Below are positions 27,527 through 35,130 of a DNA stretch of 64,000 nucleotides, piece by piece. Position numbers and translations under genes: made by a program. The stretch lies in the NCBI RefSeq assembly GCF_003362725.1, contig NZ_QKTV01000008.1, positions 120,707 to 184,706 of the forward strand, in the 5' to 3' direction. How positions within the stretch are numbered: the stretch's first letter is position 1; every line of letters begins with the position of its first letter. The DNA comes from Winogradskyella aurantiaca (GTDB lineage: Bacteria > Bacteroidota > Bacteroidia > Flavobacteriales > Flavobacteriaceae). The notes under the pieces were generated by a model. It saw only the letters and a list, made by a program, of their open reading frames with translations. It made no database searches and was not told the origin of the DNA.

Positions 27527-27646
27527 ATGACTAATTTAAATCAATCACAACCAAAAGAAAAATGGCGAAAAATGTACAGTATTGTACTAATAGCCAACCT
27601 TGTTTACGTTTTGCTCTTTTGGATAATTACCTCCGTTTATAATTAA
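27527..27646 (+). CDS. 39-residue single-span membrane peptide, possible symporter subunit
   Basis: ATG immediately after the PIG-L stop (TAAATG) and TAA one base before the symporter ATG. It encodes a polar N-terminus (MTNLNQSQPKEKWRKM) and one hydrophobic helix (about 17-36, 'YSIVLIANLVYVLLFWIITS'). Position and size resemble small accessory subunits that accompany some sodium:solute symporters, such as the DUF4212 partners of acetate-type transporters, although this one is shorter. The tight spacing on both sides supports real translation. Confidence 0.72.
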   Translation: MTNLNQSQPKEKWRKMYSIVLIANLVYVLLFWIITSVYN

Positions 27647-27647
27647 T

Positions 27648-29354
27648 ATGGAAGGCTTTAATAAACTTCATTGGGAAGATTGGACTGTTCTCCTTTTAAC
27701 CTTGCTGACGATTGTTTTATACGGCACCTATAAAACGAGAAAGCAACGAAATGTACAGGATTATGTTAAGGGCGGGAGCACTTCTAAATGGTGGACAATA
27801 GGTTTATCCGTTATGGCCACTCAGGCCAGTGCCATAACTTTTCTTTCAACTCCTGGCCAGGCTTTTCATTCAGGTATGGGATTTGTACAATTTTATTTTG
27901 GAGTACCTATTGCCATGGTAGTCATATGTATGGTGTTTATTCCATTGTACCATAAATTAAAAGTCTTTACAGCTTACGAATATTTAGAGTCCAGATTCGA
28001 TAAAAAGACCCGTATTCTTACTGCTATTTTGTTTTTGATTCAAAGAGGACTAGCCGCGGGGATAACAATTTTTGCTCCTGCTATCATCCTATCTGCTGTC
28101 TTAGGCTGGGATTTGACCCTGCTGAATATTGCAATAGGAATCCTGGTTATTATTTATACCGTATCAGGTGGCACCAAGGCCGTAAGCATGACGCAAAAGC
28201 ACCAAATGGCTGTAATCTTCACAGGAATGTTCATCGCATTTTTTCTGATTTTAAGCTATTTACCTGATGACATTACCTTTAGTAAAGCGATTGAAATCGC
28301 TGGTGCCAGTGGGAAAATGGAGGTTCTTGACTTTTCTTTTGATTTTAATAATCGCTATACAGTTTGGAGTGGTCTTATTGGTGGAACCTTTTTAGCACTT
28401 TCTTATTTTGGAACGGATCAAAGTCAGGTGCAGCGTTACTTATCGGGTAAATCTATTAAAGAGATGCAATTAGGGCTCTTATTCAATGGCTTACTTAAGG
28501 TGCCTATGCAGTTTTTTATTCTTTTAGTAGGTGTGATGGTTTTTGTTTTTTATCAGTTTAACGCCTCACCTATCAACTTTAATCCTAGTGCAGACGAAGT
28601 TATTGCCAATTCATCCGTTGCCAGTTCCTATGAGAAACTAAAACAGGATCAGGCGCTTCTTTTTGAACGCAAAAAAACACTAATCAATTCTTATGCAGAT
28701 AAGGCATCAAAGGACTTACAAGCGGATTTACGTTTGGTTAATGAGCAAGATCGTGAAATACGAAATAAGGCTCAAGATCTAATTGCTCAGGCTTCAGAAG
28801 AATTAGACGTTAAGGTTGAAACTAATGATAAGGACTATGTGTTTATCCATTTTATTTTAAACAACCTTCCAAAAGGTCTTATTGGTTTATTATTGGCGGT
28901 CATCCTAAGTGCAGCTATGTCTAGTACGGCAAGTGAACTTAATGCATTGGCTTCTACAACGGCATTAGACCTCTATAAACGTAACACTGATAAAGACTTG
29001 AATGATTTGCAAATGGTCAACATTACCAAGTGGTTTACCTTTGGATGGGGTGTTTTGGCAATTATTATTGCCTGTGTTGCCTATCTGGCAGACAATCTTA
29101 TCCAACTAGTCAATATCATTGGTTCCATTTTCTATGGAAACGTTCTTGGAATCTTTTTACTAGGGTTTTTCTTCAAAAGAATCAAGGCTAATGCCGTCTT
29201 CCTAAGTGCTATTATTACGCAGTTGATAGTTATTGGATTGTACTTAATGGACGCATTTGATATCATTAATCTCCCCTATTTATGGCTGAATTTTGTCGGT
29301 TGCATTATTGTAATAACAATTGCTCATCTCATCCCTAGTTCAAGAACAACTTAA
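27648..29354 (+). CDS. Sodium:solute symporter (SSS/SLC5 family)
   Basis: 568 residues with about thirteen membrane segments. 'GLSVMATQASAITFLSTPG' (first sodium-site helix) and 'YFGTDQSQVQRYLSG' are characteristic of the family, as is 'LSAAMSSTASELNALAS' in the later helix that completes the sodium site. A hydrophilic, probably helical insert of about 80 residues (about 315-395, rich in Lys/Glu/Asp/Gln) separates two membrane segments and is longer than in textbook members. Substrate (sugar, sialic acid, amino acid, etc.) is not predictable; the neighbouring sugar deacetylase and Gfo/Idh oxidoreductase suggest a sugar-derived compound. Confidence 0.9.
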   Translation: MEGFNKLHWEDWTVLLLTLLTIVLYGTYKTRKQRNVQDYVKGGSTSKWWTIGLSVMATQASAITFLSTPGQAFHSGMGFVQFYFGVPIAMVVICMVFIPLYHKLKVFTAYEYLESRFDKKTRILTAILFLIQRGLAAGITIFAPAIILSAVLGWDLTLLNIAIGILVIIYTVSGGTKAVSMTQKHQMAVIFTGMFIAFFLILSYLPDDITFSKAIEIAGASGKMEVLDFSFDFNNRYTVWSGLIGGTFLALSYFGTDQSQVQRYLSGKSIKEMQLGLLFNGLLKVPMQFFILLVGVMVFVFYQFNASPINFNPSADEVIANSSVASSYEKLKQDQALLFERKKTLINSYADKASKDLQADLRLVNEQDREIRNKAQDLIAQASEELDVKVETNDKDYVFIHFILNNLPKGLIGLLLAVILSAAMSSTASELNALASTTALDLYKRNTDKDLNDLQMVNITKWFTFGWGVLAIIIACVAYLADNLIQLVNIIGSIFYGNVLGIFLLGFFFKRIKANAVFLSAIITQLIVIGLYLMDAFDIINLPYLWLNFVGCIIVITIAHLIPSSRTT

Positions 29355-29359
29355 AAATA

Positions 29360-30325
29360 ATGAGAGTTCAATGGGGTATCCTGGGAACAGGAAAAATAGC
29401 GTCTAAATTCGCTTCCGAGTTTCAATTTATTGCCAACTCTAAAATTCATAGTGTTGCTTCTAGAAGTCTTGAAAAAGCAAAATCCTTTGCTAGAGACCAT
29501 AATATCGACACGTACTTTGGTTGTTACCAGGAGCTTTTAAAGGAACCTGAGATTGATGCCATTTATATTGCTACACCGCATAGTCTGCATTGTGAAAATA
29601 CCCTTGCCGCCTTGAAAAATGACAAATCGGTATTATGCGAAAAGCCATTAGCAATGAATTTGAAGGAAGTCAATTTAATGACAAACAAAGCCAAAGAAAA
29701 AGAACTATTGTTAATGGAAGGTTTATGGACAGCTTTTCTACCACATTTTCAATTTGTTTTGAGACATATTAAAACGGGGCAATTAGGTAAACTCCAAAGT
29801 CTAACAGCTGATTTTGGATTCCCTATAACAGAAAATCCACATTCTAGGCTCTACAAGAAATCATTAGGTGGTGGTAGCTTATTGGATATTGGTATTTATC
29901 CAGTATTCCTGGCATTGTCTTGCATGGGCAAACCAGAATCGATAGACGCTAGAGCAGATTTTTTTGAAAACGGTGTTGATAAATCTTGCGAAATAACTTT
30001 TAAATATAATGATGGTCGAGAAGCGATTTTATCTTCAACTTTTGCTAAGCACACCCCAACTGAAGCGATCTTGAAATTTGAAAAAGGGGACCTAAAAATA
30101 AATAGTCGTTTCCATGAGCCTACCTCCCTTGAACTTATAACCTACCCCAAACAACAATCAATAAAGTTTCCAGCAAGAGGAATAGGTTACAGTTATGAAA
30201 TTGAACATTTCAATGAACTTATAAGAAATAAAGAGACGCAGAGTCCAATCATGAGTTACCAAATGAGTTCTGAGCTAATGTCTATTTTGGACAGGATTAG
30301 AGCCAAGATTGGCCTTGTTTATTAA
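29360..30325 (+). CDS. Gfo/Idh/MocA-family NAD(P)-dependent oxidoreductase
   Basis: 321 residues. The N-terminal Rossmann fingerprint is 'WGILGTGKIASKFASEF' and the conserved 'CEKPLAMN' (about 93-100) carries the catalytic-site Lys. 'GGGSLLDIGIYP' near residue 170 contains the substrate-binding region. The family oxidises or reduces sugars, inositols or trans-dihydrodiols. It starts six bases after the symporter stop, so uptake and oxidation of the same sugar-like substrate is a reasonable inference. Terminated by a hairpin just downstream. Confidence 0.9.
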   Translation: MRVQWGILGTGKIASKFASEFQFIANSKIHSVASRSLEKAKSFARDHNIDTYFGCYQELLKEPEIDAIYIATPHSLHCENTLAALKNDKSVLCEKPLAMNLKEVNLMTNKAKEKELLLMEGLWTAFLPHFQFVLRHIKTGQLGKLQSLTADFGFPITENPHSRLYKKSLGGGSLLDIGIYPVFLALSCMGKPESIDARADFFENGVDKSCEITFKYNDGREAILSSTFAKHTPTEAILKFEKGDLKINSRFHEPTSLELITYPKQQSIKFPARGIGYSYEIEHFNELIRNKETQSPIMSYQMSSELMSILDRIRAKIGLVY

Positions 30326-30328
30326 TTG

Positions 30329-30360
30329 AAAAAGCACGACCTGAGGATCGTGCTTTAATT
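30329..30360 (+). terminator. Terminator after the Gfo/Idh gene
   Basis: Hairpin AAAGCACGA-CCTGAGGA-TCGTGCTTT followed by AATTTAAT, placed between two convergent genes and able to serve both. Confidence 0.75.
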
Positions 30361-30382
30361 TAATGCTATTTAAAAATTGATA

Positions 30383-31231
30383 TTACATGGCGCCCCACTC
30401 TTTGAGCGACTCTGTATTCATTTTAATATAACCATCATTCTTAGCTTTTTTAGCCCCTTCTAATGACGCTTTAGCTGCTTTGATAGCACCATCTTTATCA
30501 CCATTAGCAGCGTGGATTAAAGATTGTTGTCTTAAATACCAGAAGCGAGGCTGGTCTGAAGTCATATCAACAGCTTTATCAATCCAAGTCATAGCTTGAT
30601 CTAAATCTTTGTTTGCCGCCAACTTATATACAGCTGCAGAATAGTAATCGTCTGGACTTGGACCAGCCATTGTTTTTTCAATAGCTGCAGAAACCATTTG
30701 ATCCGTTGGAACGCTAAACGGTACTGCTACATATGTTTTTTCCCAAATAAGATCTAGCGTAGCAGAATCATGTTTGATGTTATTAATATCAATACTGAAA
30801 GTCTCAACAACCCAATCTAAATTGGTAACATCTACCGTAGTTTTTGCTACCACCTTAGCATCATCCCAGTTTCTTGGGGTACCCCAATTGGTAGTTTCAT
30901 TGTAAAGCATAACATCCCAAGTTTTTGGATTTGGAACTACATACAACGCATATTTTCCAGCTTTGACCTCTGTGCCACCGAAAACAAAATCAGTTGAAAA
31001 ATTAATTGTTGTGTTAGCATTTGCACCGGTTCTCCATACTTTTCCATAAGGCTCTAAGCTTCCGAAAATAGTACGGCCTTTTACACCAGGTCTTGAATAC
31101 TCAATAGTAATATCAGTTAGACCAACTTTTTGTTCAATTTTACTCGCTGGACTCGGTTGTGGGGTTTCTAATTGCGCATTAACATTAAAGACAAAAGTCA
31201 ATGCACAAACTAAAAGCACTAATTTTTTCAT
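30383..31231 (-). CDS. Secreted DUF2911-domain protein
   Basis: 282 residues with a signal peptide (MKKLVLLVCALTFVFNVNAQ). The DUF2911 domain spans about 25-170 ('TDITIEYSRPGVKGRTIFG', 'YGKVWRTGANANTTINFS', 'AGKYALYVVP'). The last 100 residues are Ala/Lys-rich helical repeats resembling TPR units ('YKLAANKDLDQAMTWIDKAVD', then 'IHAANGDKDGAIKAAKASLEG'). DUF2911 has no established biochemical function; proteins of this type are abundant periplasmic or secreted products in Flavobacteria. Confidence 0.88.
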   Translation of the reverse strand: MKKLVLLVCALTFVFNVNAQLETPQPSPASKIEQKVGLTDITIEYSRPGVKGRTIFGSLEPYGKVWRTGANANTTINFSTDFVFGGTEVKAGKYALYVVPNPKTWDVMLYNETTNWGTPRNWDDAKVVAKTTVDVTNLDWVVETFSIDINNIKHDSATLDLIWEKTYVAVPFSVPTDQMVSAAIEKTMAGPSPDDYYSAAVYKLAANKDLDQAMTWIDKAVDMTSDQPRFWYLRQQSLIHAANGDKDGAIKAAKASLEGAKKAKNDGYIKMNTESLKEWGAM

Positions 31232-31385
31232 ATGTAAGTTTTTAATTGGTTTTTGTGTGAATGCTTAAAATTACAACATCTCCTCACCTTAGTTGTTAAC
31301 AAATCCCTAAAAATCTATCTGGCGACAGGCCCTATAAATTAAAATTAACAGAAAATTATCTCCGAATTGTTTTAATTAATCGTAA

Positions 31386-31395
31386 TATTGCAATA
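31386..31395. promoter_or_regulatory. Candidate ArsR operator upstream of the arsenic operon
   Basis: Perfect 10-base palindrome TATTGCAATA in the context CGTAATATTGCAATAAATAA, 18 bases before the arsR ATG. ArsR repressors bind short inverted repeats overlapping their own promoters, so this is the best operator candidate. Confidence 0.5.
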
Positions 31396-31413
31396 AATAA
31401 ATAAAGAAGTGTT

Positions 31414-31743
31414 ATGGGGGTTACTAAAACAGAAATTTTTACCGAGGCTCAGAATGAAATAGCCACTCTCGCTAAAGCTTTTGCTCATCCAGCCAGAGTA
31501 GCCATTTTGCACCACCTTTTCAAATCCAACACCTGTATTTGTGGAGATTTAGTGGATGAAATAGGCTTAGCTCAAGCTACCATTTCTCAACACCTTAAAG
31601 AGCTAAAAACTATTGGAATAATTAAAGGAAATATAGAGGGTACGAGCGTTTGCTATTGCATTGATACAGAAAACTGGACGCGCATAAAAAATACTATAAC
31701 CGCATTCTTAGATAACCACCCTACCAATATTAATTGTTGTTAA
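31414..31743 (+). CDS. arsR: ArsR/SmtB-family arsenic-responsive repressor
   Basis: 109 residues with the winged helix-turn-helix at about 15-85 ('LAKAFAHPARVAILHHLF', 'LAQATISQHLKELKTIGII'). The alpha-3 metal-sensing motif is 'TCICGDLVDE' with C41 and C43. Additional cysteines C80, C82 and the terminal pair C108-C109 could extend As(III) coordination. It releases DNA on binding arsenite and derepresses the operon. First gene of a four-gene ars unit, with a palindrome in front. Confidence 0.92.
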   Translation: MGVTKTEIFTEAQNEIATLAKAFAHPARVAILHHLFKSNTCICGDLVDEIGLAQATISQHLKELKTIGIIKGNIEGTSVCYCIDTENWTRIKNTITAFLDNHPTNINCC

Positions 31744-31758
31744 GTAAAAAATAAACGT

Positions 31759-32226
31759 ATGTTATTATCAGAAATTAAGACTGCTCTTGAGCAGATAGAA
31801 AAAATTGTGTTTGAATTACCAGATGGTTCGGTGGTTCCACAACACTTCCATGTAACCGAAGTTGGAAATATCTCAAAGCATTTTATAGATTGTGGAGGTA
31901 CTGAAAGAAAAGAGGATGTTATCAATTTTCAATTGTGGACCGCTGATGATTTTGATCACCGTCTAAGTGCGCAAAAACTGCGTGATATTATTGCGCTTTC
32001 AGAAGAGGTATTGAATTTAGATGACTTACCAATCGAAGTGGAATATCAAGGAGATACTATTGGAAAATACGGTCTAGAATTCAATGGAACCACTTTTAAA
32101 TTAACAACTAAACAAACAGATTGTCTGGCAAAAGACAATTGCGGTATTCCTACAAATAAACCGAAAGTGAGATTATCGCAACTTCAGGCGCAAACATGCT
32201 GTGAGCCTTCATCAGGTTGTTGCTAA
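31759..32226 (+). CDS. DUF6428-family protein of the ars operon
   Basis: 155 residues. The conserved N-terminal part ('LPDGSVVPQHFHVTEVG', 'FIDCGGTERKEDVINFQLW') matches the DUF6428 family that is repeatedly found between arsR and the arsenite pump in Bacteroidota. The C-terminus is Cys-rich ('TCCEPSSGCC'), suggesting that it binds arsenite or another soft metal. No enzymatic role is established. It begins 15 bases after arsR and 18 bases before the pump gene. Confidence 0.8.
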   Translation: MLLSEIKTALEQIEKIVFELPDGSVVPQHFHVTEVGNISKHFIDCGGTERKEDVINFQLWTADDFDHRLSAQKLRDIIALSEEVLNLDDLPIEVEYQGDTIGKYGLEFNGTTFKLTTKQTDCLAKDNCGIPTNKPKVRLSQLQAQTCCEPSSGCC

Positions 32227-32244
32227 ATTTCAAGTATCACATTT

Positions 32245-33303
32245 ATGAAAAGACTAGGTTTTTTAGACCGTTATCTGACGTTATGGATCTTTTTGGCGAT
32301 GGCAATTGGTGTCGCCTTGGGTTTCTTTATTCCAAGTATTTCAGAAGTTATTGATTCCTTTAGTGTTGGAACCACCAATATTCCTATTGCTATTGGCCTT
32401 ATTATTATGATGTATCCGCCTTTAGCCAAGGTAAACTATAAACTACTTCCTAAAGTGTTTAAAAACACTAAAATTTTATCCATCTCACTTGTTCTCAACT
32501 GGATTATTGGACCAATCTTGATGTTTGTTTTGGCCATTACCTTTTTACGAGACTATCCTGAGTACATGGTTGGTTTAATCCTGATTGGACTGGCACGCTG
32601 TATCGCTATGGTTTTGGTATGGAACGATCTTGCTGAGGGTAGCTCTGAATATGGAGCAGGTCTAGTTGCTTTAAATAGCATTTTCCAGGTTTTCGCATAC
32701 AGTTTTTATGCCTGGCTTTTTATCACTAAACTCCCACCGTTATTTGGGTTTGAAGGAGCGATAGTCGATATATCCATTGGGACCATAGCAGAAAGTGTGG
32801 CAATTTATTTGGGAATACCTTTCCTTTTAGGAATCCTTTCAAGAGTTATTCTAGTCAATTTTAAGGGGGAAGAATGGTATACTCAAAAATTTATCCCAAC
32901 CATTTCTCCGCTAACTCTAATAGCTTTGTTATTTACTATTGTTGTCATGTTCTCATTAAAAGGAGAATTGATAGTTGAAATTCCAATGGATGTTATAATC
33001 ATTGCCATTCCCCTACTGGTGTACTTTGCACTTATGTTCATTATTGGATTCTTTTTCACTAAAGCCATGGGCGGTGAATATGACAAAACAGCGGCAGTTG
33101 CTTTTACAGCTGCTGGTAATAATTTTGAGTTGGCAATTGCAGTCGCCATTGCCGTTTTTGGATTGAATTCTGGACAAGCATTTACAGGAGTCATTGGCCC
33201 ATTAGTGGAGGTGCCAGCCTTAATATTGTTAGTGCGCGTATCCTTCTGGCTAAGAGATAAATATTTTAAAAAAACATCAGCCGAAATAAGCAATTCTAAT
33301 TAA
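32245..33303 (+). CDS. acr3: ACR3-family arsenite efflux transporter
   Basis: 352 residues with ten membrane segments. '[18 protein letters not shown]' (about 114-131) contains the conserved Cys used for As(III) recognition in ACR3, and '[20 protein letters not shown]' near residue 290 is the second family signature. The protein exports arsenite across the inner membrane. It lies between the DUF6428 gene and the phosphatase-like arsenate reductase, three bases from the latter. Confidence 0.95.
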   Translation: MKRLGFLDRYLTLWIFLAMAIGVALGFFIPSISEVIDSFSVGTTNIPIAIGLIIMMYPPLAKVNYKLLPKVFKNTKILSISLVLNWIIGPILMFVLAITFLRDYPEYMVGLILIGLARCIAMVLVWNDLAEGSSEYGAGLVALNSIFQVFAYSFYAWLFITKLPPLFGFEGAIVDISIGTIAESVAIYLGIPFLLGILSRVILVNFKGEEWYTQKFIPTISPLTLIALLFTIVVMFSLKGELIVEIPMDVIIIAIPLLVYFALMFIIGFFFTKAMGGEYDKTAAVAFTAAGNNFELAIAVAIAVFGLNSGQAFTGVIGPLVEVPALILLVRVSFWLRDKYFKKTSAEISNSN

Positions 33304-33306
33304 ACA

Positions 33307-33915
33307 ATGAATTCACAACTTCAAACAACCATAGACGGACTAGATATCCATTCTATTCCTGCAGAACGACTTGTTGTTCTTAAACCATTTATTAATTACC
33401 TACAAACCAAGGTAACAGAAGGTGGTCAGATTAATTTAAACTTAATTTGTACCCATAATTCTCGTCGTAGCCATCTGTCACAGGTTTGGGCACAAACCAT
33501 GGCACATGTTCATGAAATTAACAATGTTAATTGCTATTCCGGAGGCACTGAAGCTACAGCAGTTTTTCCAAAAGTTATTGAGACACTCAGTTCTCAAGGA
33601 TTTCAAATACATGCGCTATCAGATGGCGCGAATCCAGTATATGCTATTAAATATGATGAAAGCGATCCTGCCATTATTGGTTTTTCAAAAACTTTTGATG
33701 ATGCCTTTAATGCACAATCAGATTTTGCTGCCGTGATGACTTGTAGCCATGCAGATGAGAATTGCCCCTTTATACCTGGCGCCAATACCAGAATTGCCCT
33801 TAATTATGAAGATCCTAAACTTTTTGATGGAACACCCCAACAAAATGAGAAATACTTAGAGCGCAGTCTACAGATCGCTACTGAAATGAAATATGTCTTC
33901 AGTCAATTACAGTAA
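33307..33915 (+). CDS. Low-molecular-weight phosphatase-fold arsenate reductase-like protein
   Basis: 202 residues. The P-loop C48-X5-R54-S55 ('LICTHNSRRSHLSQ') is that of low-molecular-weight tyrosine phosphatases and thioredoxin-linked ArsC. Two further cysteines in 'MTCSHADENCPF' (about 141-152) fit the downstream Cys relay of reductase-type members. Role: reduction of arsenate to arsenite for export by the adjacent ACR3 pump. The length exceeds the usual 130-140 residues because of an N-terminal extension of about 40 residues, common in the Bacteroidota version. Confidence 0.85.
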   Translation: MNSQLQTTIDGLDIHSIPAERLVVLKPFINYLQTKVTEGGQINLNLICTHNSRRSHLSQVWAQTMAHVHEINNVNCYSGGTEATAVFPKVIETLSSQGFQIHALSDGANPVYAIKYDESDPAIIGFSKTFDDAFNAQSDFAAVMTCSHADENCPFIPGANTRIALNYEDPKLFDGTPQQNEKYLERSLQIATEMKYVFSQLQ

Positions 33916-33949
33916 ATAGAAAAGCCGTCATCAAGACGGCTTTTCTATT
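33915..33949 (+). terminator. Bidirectional terminator after the ars operon
   Basis: Near-perfect hairpin ATAGAAAAGCCGTC-ATCAA-GACGGCTTTTCTAT between the ars operon and the convergent gene. Its far arm overlaps the last codons of the convergent gene. Confidence 0.82.
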
Positions 33950-34262
33950 CGTTCCAGTTCATTTTGCGGTAGGCACTTCGCACTATTTCGCCAAAGTTTT
34001 CAAGATGTTGTACATATTGCTCTTCCGTAACAAGTTTTTTCATCTGGATGTTCATTTTTTTAACGATATCGTGAAAACCACCACGTATTTGCTTATCATT
34101 GAGCGCATTGTCCTTATCATTGAGCCGACTCATTTCATAAATGTGATCGTAAAAAATACGTTCGTACTCCGCATTAACCTCTTCCGAAAGGCGCTTTTTT
34201 TGGGCCTGTTCATAAAACCATAATTGAAAATTGGCCCGTTCCTCTGGTATAAAAATCGTCAC
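33945..34262 (-). CDS. Uncharacterised protein, possibly the 3' part of a frameshifted secreted-protein gene
   Basis: 105 residues from a GTG at 34262, highly charged and helical ('QAQKKRLSEEVNAEYERIFYDH'). The frame stays open upstream of the GTG and reads 'FSCSVNAQVNRQQQVQLENQK', which looks like the end of a signal peptide plus mature N-terminus. The matching hydrophobic core sits in another frame, in the 34-codon ORF that overlaps here by GTGA. So either this is a GTG-initiated cytosolic protein coupled to a small membrane peptide, or a frameshift has split a secreted protein of about 130 residues. No family recognised. Confidence 0.5.
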   Translation of the reverse strand: MTIFIPEERANFQLWFYEQAQKKRLSEEVNAEYERIFYDHIYEMSRLNDKDNALNDKQIRGGFHDIVKKMNIQMKKLVTEEQYVQHLENFGEIVRSAYRKMNWNE

Positions 34263-34363
34263 CTTTTGATTTTCGAGTTGAACCTGTTGCTGCCTGTTGA
34301 CTTGAGCATTAACAGAGCAACTAAACCTACTAACATCACTATTATGTAAATGCTGGGTATCAT
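34259..34363 (-). CDS. 34-codon ORF with a signal-like hydrophobic helix (possible 5' fragment)
   Basis: ATG at 34363, TGA overlapping the next gene's GTG. Residues 4-20 are hydrophobic ('SIYIIVMLVGLVALLML') and the rest is short and basic. Read alone it is a small membrane peptide. Read together with the downstream ORF, a one-base frame change within the hydrophobic segment would join it to 'CSVNAQ', producing an ordinary exported protein. Confidence 0.4.
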   Translation of the reverse strand: MIPSIYIIVMLVGLVALLMLKSTGSNRFNSKIKR

Positions 34364-34408
34364 AGAATATAGCTTTAAGTAAAAGTACTGATTTTTAACT
34401 TTTTATTT

Positions 34409-34438
34409 TGTTTAACCTTATCGTCATATTGTTAAACA
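34409..34438. promoter_or_regulatory. 30-bp palindromic operator upstream of the first photolyase operon
   Basis: TGTTTAAC (34409-34416), 14-base spacer, GTTAAACA (34431-34438): perfect 8-base inverted repeats. Five bases after it lies TATCTTTG (34444-34451), a -7 box, and the TetR-gene ATG follows at 34470. The same element with the same spacings precedes the second operon at 42948. The palindrome covers the place where a -33 TTG would be expected, so it is probably a repressor or activator site. Confidence 0.72.
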
Positions 34439-34443
34439 TTTTG

Positions 34444-34451
34444 TATCTTTG
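34444..34451 (+). promoter_or_regulatory. -7 promoter box of the first photolyase operon
   Basis: TATCTTTG, an exact match to TANNTTTG, 18 bases before the ATG of the TetR gene. No TTG occurs 18-20 bases upstream; that place lies inside the palindrome, which suggests the promoter depends on a bound regulator. Confidence 0.6.
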
Positions 34452-34469
34452 TTTTATAACAAAGGTACT

Positions 34470-35126
34470 ATGGCTAAGAATAAAACAATCAGTGAATCCC
34501 AAATCATAGATATGTTTATGGATTATGTTTTAGAACATAATCATCAACCCAAATCGGTTTATGCATTTGCCAAAACCAATAATTTTGAAGAATCCAAATT
34601 CTACAAATTTTTTGGTTCTTTCGATGCCTTGGAGCGTGATATTTTTAAGGCATTTTTTGACAATACCATTGCGGTGATCGACAAAAACGAAGACTATCAA
34701 AATTTTGATGCTAGAAATAAACTTCTAAGTTTTTATTATACTTTTTTTGAGGTACTTACAGCTAACCGAAGCTATGTGCTTTATGCATTGAAAGAGCACA
34801 AAGAACATTTAAAGCTGCTAAAGACCTTATCGGTTCTAAAAAAACATTTTATTAATTACATCGGTTTACTTGACATTGAAACCATAGACTTTAAACAAGA
34901 ACAATTAGAGAAAATTCAAAGACGGGGTATAAAAGAAACGGCCTGGCTTCAACTTTTAATCACATTACGATTTTGGATGGACGATAGTTCTGCTTTATTT
35001 GAGAAGACTGATCTTTTTATCGAAAAATCGGTAAAGGCTAGCTTTGACCTAATCGACACAACTCCAATTCGGAGTTTAATTGATTTGGGAAAGTTTATTT
35101 ACAAAGAACAAATTCATATGAACTAG
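34470..35126 (+). CDS. TetR/AcrR-family transcriptional regulator
   Basis: 218 residues from the ATG at 34470; an upstream TTG in frame lies inside the promoter box and is unlikely. The N-terminal helix-turn-helix is 'VYAFAKTNNFEESKFYKFFGS' in outline (about 30-52), typical for TetR; the rest is helical with no known ligand signature. It is the first gene of the operon and sits directly behind a 30-bp palindrome, so autoregulation through that site is the simplest model. The same site at the second operon would put both under its control. The inducing signal (light product, singlet oxygen, flavin) is unknown. Confidence 0.82.
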   Translation: MAKNKTISESQIIDMFMDYVLEHNHQPKSVYAFAKTNNFEESKFYKFFGSFDALERDIFKAFFDNTIAVIDKNEDYQNFDARNKLLSFYYTFFEVLTANRSYVLYALKEHKEHLKLLKTLSVLKKHFINYIGLLDIETIDFKQEQLEKIQRRGIKETAWLQLLITLRFWMDDSSALFEKTDLFIEKSVKASFDLIDTTPIRSLIDLGKFIYKEQIHMN

Positions 35127-35130
35127 GCCA

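Noticed and set aside
31414..33915. Arsenic operon as a possible horizontally acquired island
   Set aside because: No flanking repeats, integrase, tRNA or visible composition change; gene order is common in Bacteroidota.
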